Of a stretch of DNA of 13,962 bases, positions 13,232 through 13,962 are shown piece by piece (position 1 is the first letter of the stretch; each line of letters opens with the position of its first letter). The stretch lies in NCBI GenBank assembly GCA_037445375.1, contig JBBIKS010000063.1, forward strand, positions 1 to 13,962, in the 5' to 3' direction. The notes under the pieces were generated by a model that saw only the letters and a list, made by a program, of their open reading frames with translations, was not told the DNA's origin and did no database searches. Origin of the DNA: DYHD01 sp037445375 (lineage in GTDB: Bacteria > Nitrospirota > Thermodesulfovibrionia > Thermodesulfovibrionales > Dissulfurispiraceae). A program made the position numbers and the translations under genes.

Positions 13232-13516
13232 TTAATTGGCTGAAACTGGCTGCAATTCCGCAGTTAAAGGATAAACACTGACTTTAGTGCGGGTCTTGTC
13301 TTTCCTCTCAAATTTGACTACTCCATCTGAAAGGGCAAAAAGCGTATCATCTGATCCCTTGCCAACATTTGTACCGGGGTGAAATTTTGTACCGCGTTGG
13401 CGAACTAAAATATTGCCGGCTTTGACAGACTGCCCACCAAATCTTTTAACACCGAGCCGTTGTGATGCGCTGTCCCTGCCGTTTTTTGAGCTGCCGACCC
13501 CTTTTTTATGTGCCAT
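13232..13516 (-). CDS. rpmA: 50S ribosomal protein L27
   Basis: A 94-residue L27 beginning MAHKKGVGSSKNGRDSASQ, whose N-terminal tail reaches towards the peptidyl-transferase centre of the large subunit. The core LGVKRFGGQSVKAGNILVRQ and the RGTKFHPG segment are fully canonical. There is a short C-terminal extension (LTAELQPVSAN) after the usual end near VSVYP. The AHKKG N-terminus needs no Prp-type cleavage, unlike the Firmicute form. GGAGG six bases before the ATG lies within the last codons of rplU, whose stop is two bases upstream, so the two genes are cotranscribed and probably coupled. A strong terminator follows. Confidence 0.98.
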   Translation of the reverse strand: MAHKKGVGSSKNGRDSASQRLGVKRFGGQSVKAGNILVRQRGTKFHPGTNVGKGSDDTLFALSDGVVKFERKDKTRTKVSVYPLTAELQPVSAN

Positions 13517-13518
13517 TA

Positions 13519-13833
13519 TCAGCCTCCAATTATTTCTTTAATCTTCAATACCTTGAATGGCTGCCTGTGTCCTCTGAGTCTTCTGCAAGCCTTCTTGGGT
13601 GCAGGACCAAATACCAGAATCTTTGCCATTCTACCTTGGTCTATTATTTCAGCCTTTACACTGGCTCCTTCAATATAAGGCTTTCCATATATTGTTTTTT
13701 CTTGACTAGAAATCATTAATACCTGATTAAATATTATCTCAGAATTTATTTCGCTTTCAATAATGTCAACCTTTATCTGATCACCAGAAGAAACCCTCAC
13801 CTGTTTACCCGCTGTTTCAACAATAGCATACAT
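13519..13833 (-). CDS. rplU: 50S ribosomal protein L21
   Basis: A 104-residue L21, the usual family length, beginning MYAIVETAGKQVRVSSGD. It binds 23S rRNA in the large subunit; the C-terminal LVFGPAPKKACRRLRGHRQ is the conserved rRNA-contacting segment. I start it at 13831-13833 because the ATG has a GGAGG (13841-13845) seven bases upstream and matches all L21 N-termini. A longer in-frame reading adds 17 residues that run through the ribosome-binding site and do not resemble L21. It is the first gene of the unit rplU-rpmA. Confidence 0.97.
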   Translation of the reverse strand: MYAIVETAGKQVRVSSGDQIKVDIIESEINSEIIFNQVLMISSQEKTIYGKPYIEGASVKAEIIDQGRMAKILVFGPAPKKACRRLRGHRQPFKVLKIKEIIGG

Positions 13834-13862
13834 CAAAGCACCTCCAAAATAACTAAAGAGGT

Positions 13863-13892
13863 AATTTAGCCTAAAAGAGAGCAAAAAGTCAA
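13863..13892 (-). promoter_or_regulatory. Promoter of rplU-rpmA
   Basis: On the minus strand TTGACT (13887-13892) and TAAATT (13863-13868) are separated by 18 bases, placing transcription about 25 bases before the rplU start. Two further TTGACA elements lie upstream, as separately listed. No L21-binding leader structure was recognised. Confidence 0.4.
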
Positions 13893-13899
13893 TTCTGCT

Positions 13900-13918
13900 G
13901 TCAAGCCTGTGTCAAGCC
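13900..13918. repeat. Eleven-base direct repeat upstream of the rplU promoter
   Basis: GTCAAGCC occurs at 13900-13907 and 13911-13918, one helical turn apart. On the minus strand each reads GGCTTGAC, and both continue as TTGACA. With TTGACT of the promoter this gives three TTGAC elements at 11- to 12-base spacing. They could be alternative -35 boxes or tandem binding sites for a regulator. Confidence 0.4.
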
Positions 13919-13922
13919 AATT

Positions 13923-13962
13923 TAGAAATGTCCTGTTTTTACCAAAATAGAAATGTCCTGTT
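13923..13962. repeat. Insertion-sequence-like end with 25-base direct repeats, right copy
   Basis: TAGAAATGTCCTGTT occurs at 13923-13937 and 13948-13962, with a period of 25 bases, and runs into the window edge. The second unit includes the 18 bases (13942-13959) that are the exact reverse complement of 29-46. Multiple short direct copies near the tip are seen in some insertion-sequence ends, where they bind transposase. The element body would lie to the right, outside the window. Family not determined. Confidence 0.5.

Noticed and set aside
13834..13884. Seventeen-residue N-terminal extension of L21
   Set aside because: It runs through the GGAGG ribosome-binding site and does not resemble L21, which starts MYAIVETAGKQ.

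Overview
This is a 14-kb stretch of AT-rich bacterial DNA carrying mostly housekeeping genes, several accessory genes and a zone of decayed mobile elements. The gene set (adaptor ClpS with unfoldase ClpA, the ribosomal protein S12 methylthiotransferase RimO, a YkuD L,D-transpeptidase, and the order rplU-rpmA-obgE-proB) suits a diderm anaerobe or microaerophile such as Nitrospirota or a deltaproteobacterium-like lineage. That placement is inference; no 16S or other marker rRNA lies in the window. Both edges carry the same 18-bp sequence in inverted orientation, and the right edge has it within a 25-bp-period direct repeat. This looks like insertion-sequence ends and may be why the window stops there.

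Left part (1-3442): a histone-deacetylase-family gene (+) probably reads from a leaderless transcript. It overlaps tail to tail with a long class II aldolase/adducin-family gene (-) whose N-terminal half I do not recognise. The next ~960 bp contain no intact gene but hold three remnants: the C-terminus of a REP-associated (Y1-type) transposase, the C-terminus of an IS1634-like transposase broken by two frameshifts, and an unrecognised fragment with an in-frame stop.

Centre (3443-9334): a minus-strand operon fmdB-type zinc ribbon / clpS / clpA makes an N-degron adaptor and unfoldase with a small zinc protein in front. Divergent from it, an L,D-transpeptidase (LysM-like plus YkuD) is followed by rimO. 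The gaps after both hold small palindromes resembling scattered REP-type elements.

Right part (9335-13962): a carboxymuconolactone-decarboxylase-like protein lacking the usual CxxC is translationally coupled to a SPASM-type radical SAM enzyme, a pair whose product I cannot name. The radical SAM gene runs into a large hairpin and meets proB head-on. The minus strand then carries obgE-proB (ATGA-coupled) with their own promoter, a strong terminator, and rpmA and rplU. The rplU promoter region carries repeated TTGACA-like elements.

No RNA gene, CRISPR array, replication origin or intact mobile element was found. The least-explained items are the Cys-less CMD/radical SAM pair, the N-terminal half of the aldolase-family protein, the unrecognised broken fragment beside clpA, and the shared palindrome family.
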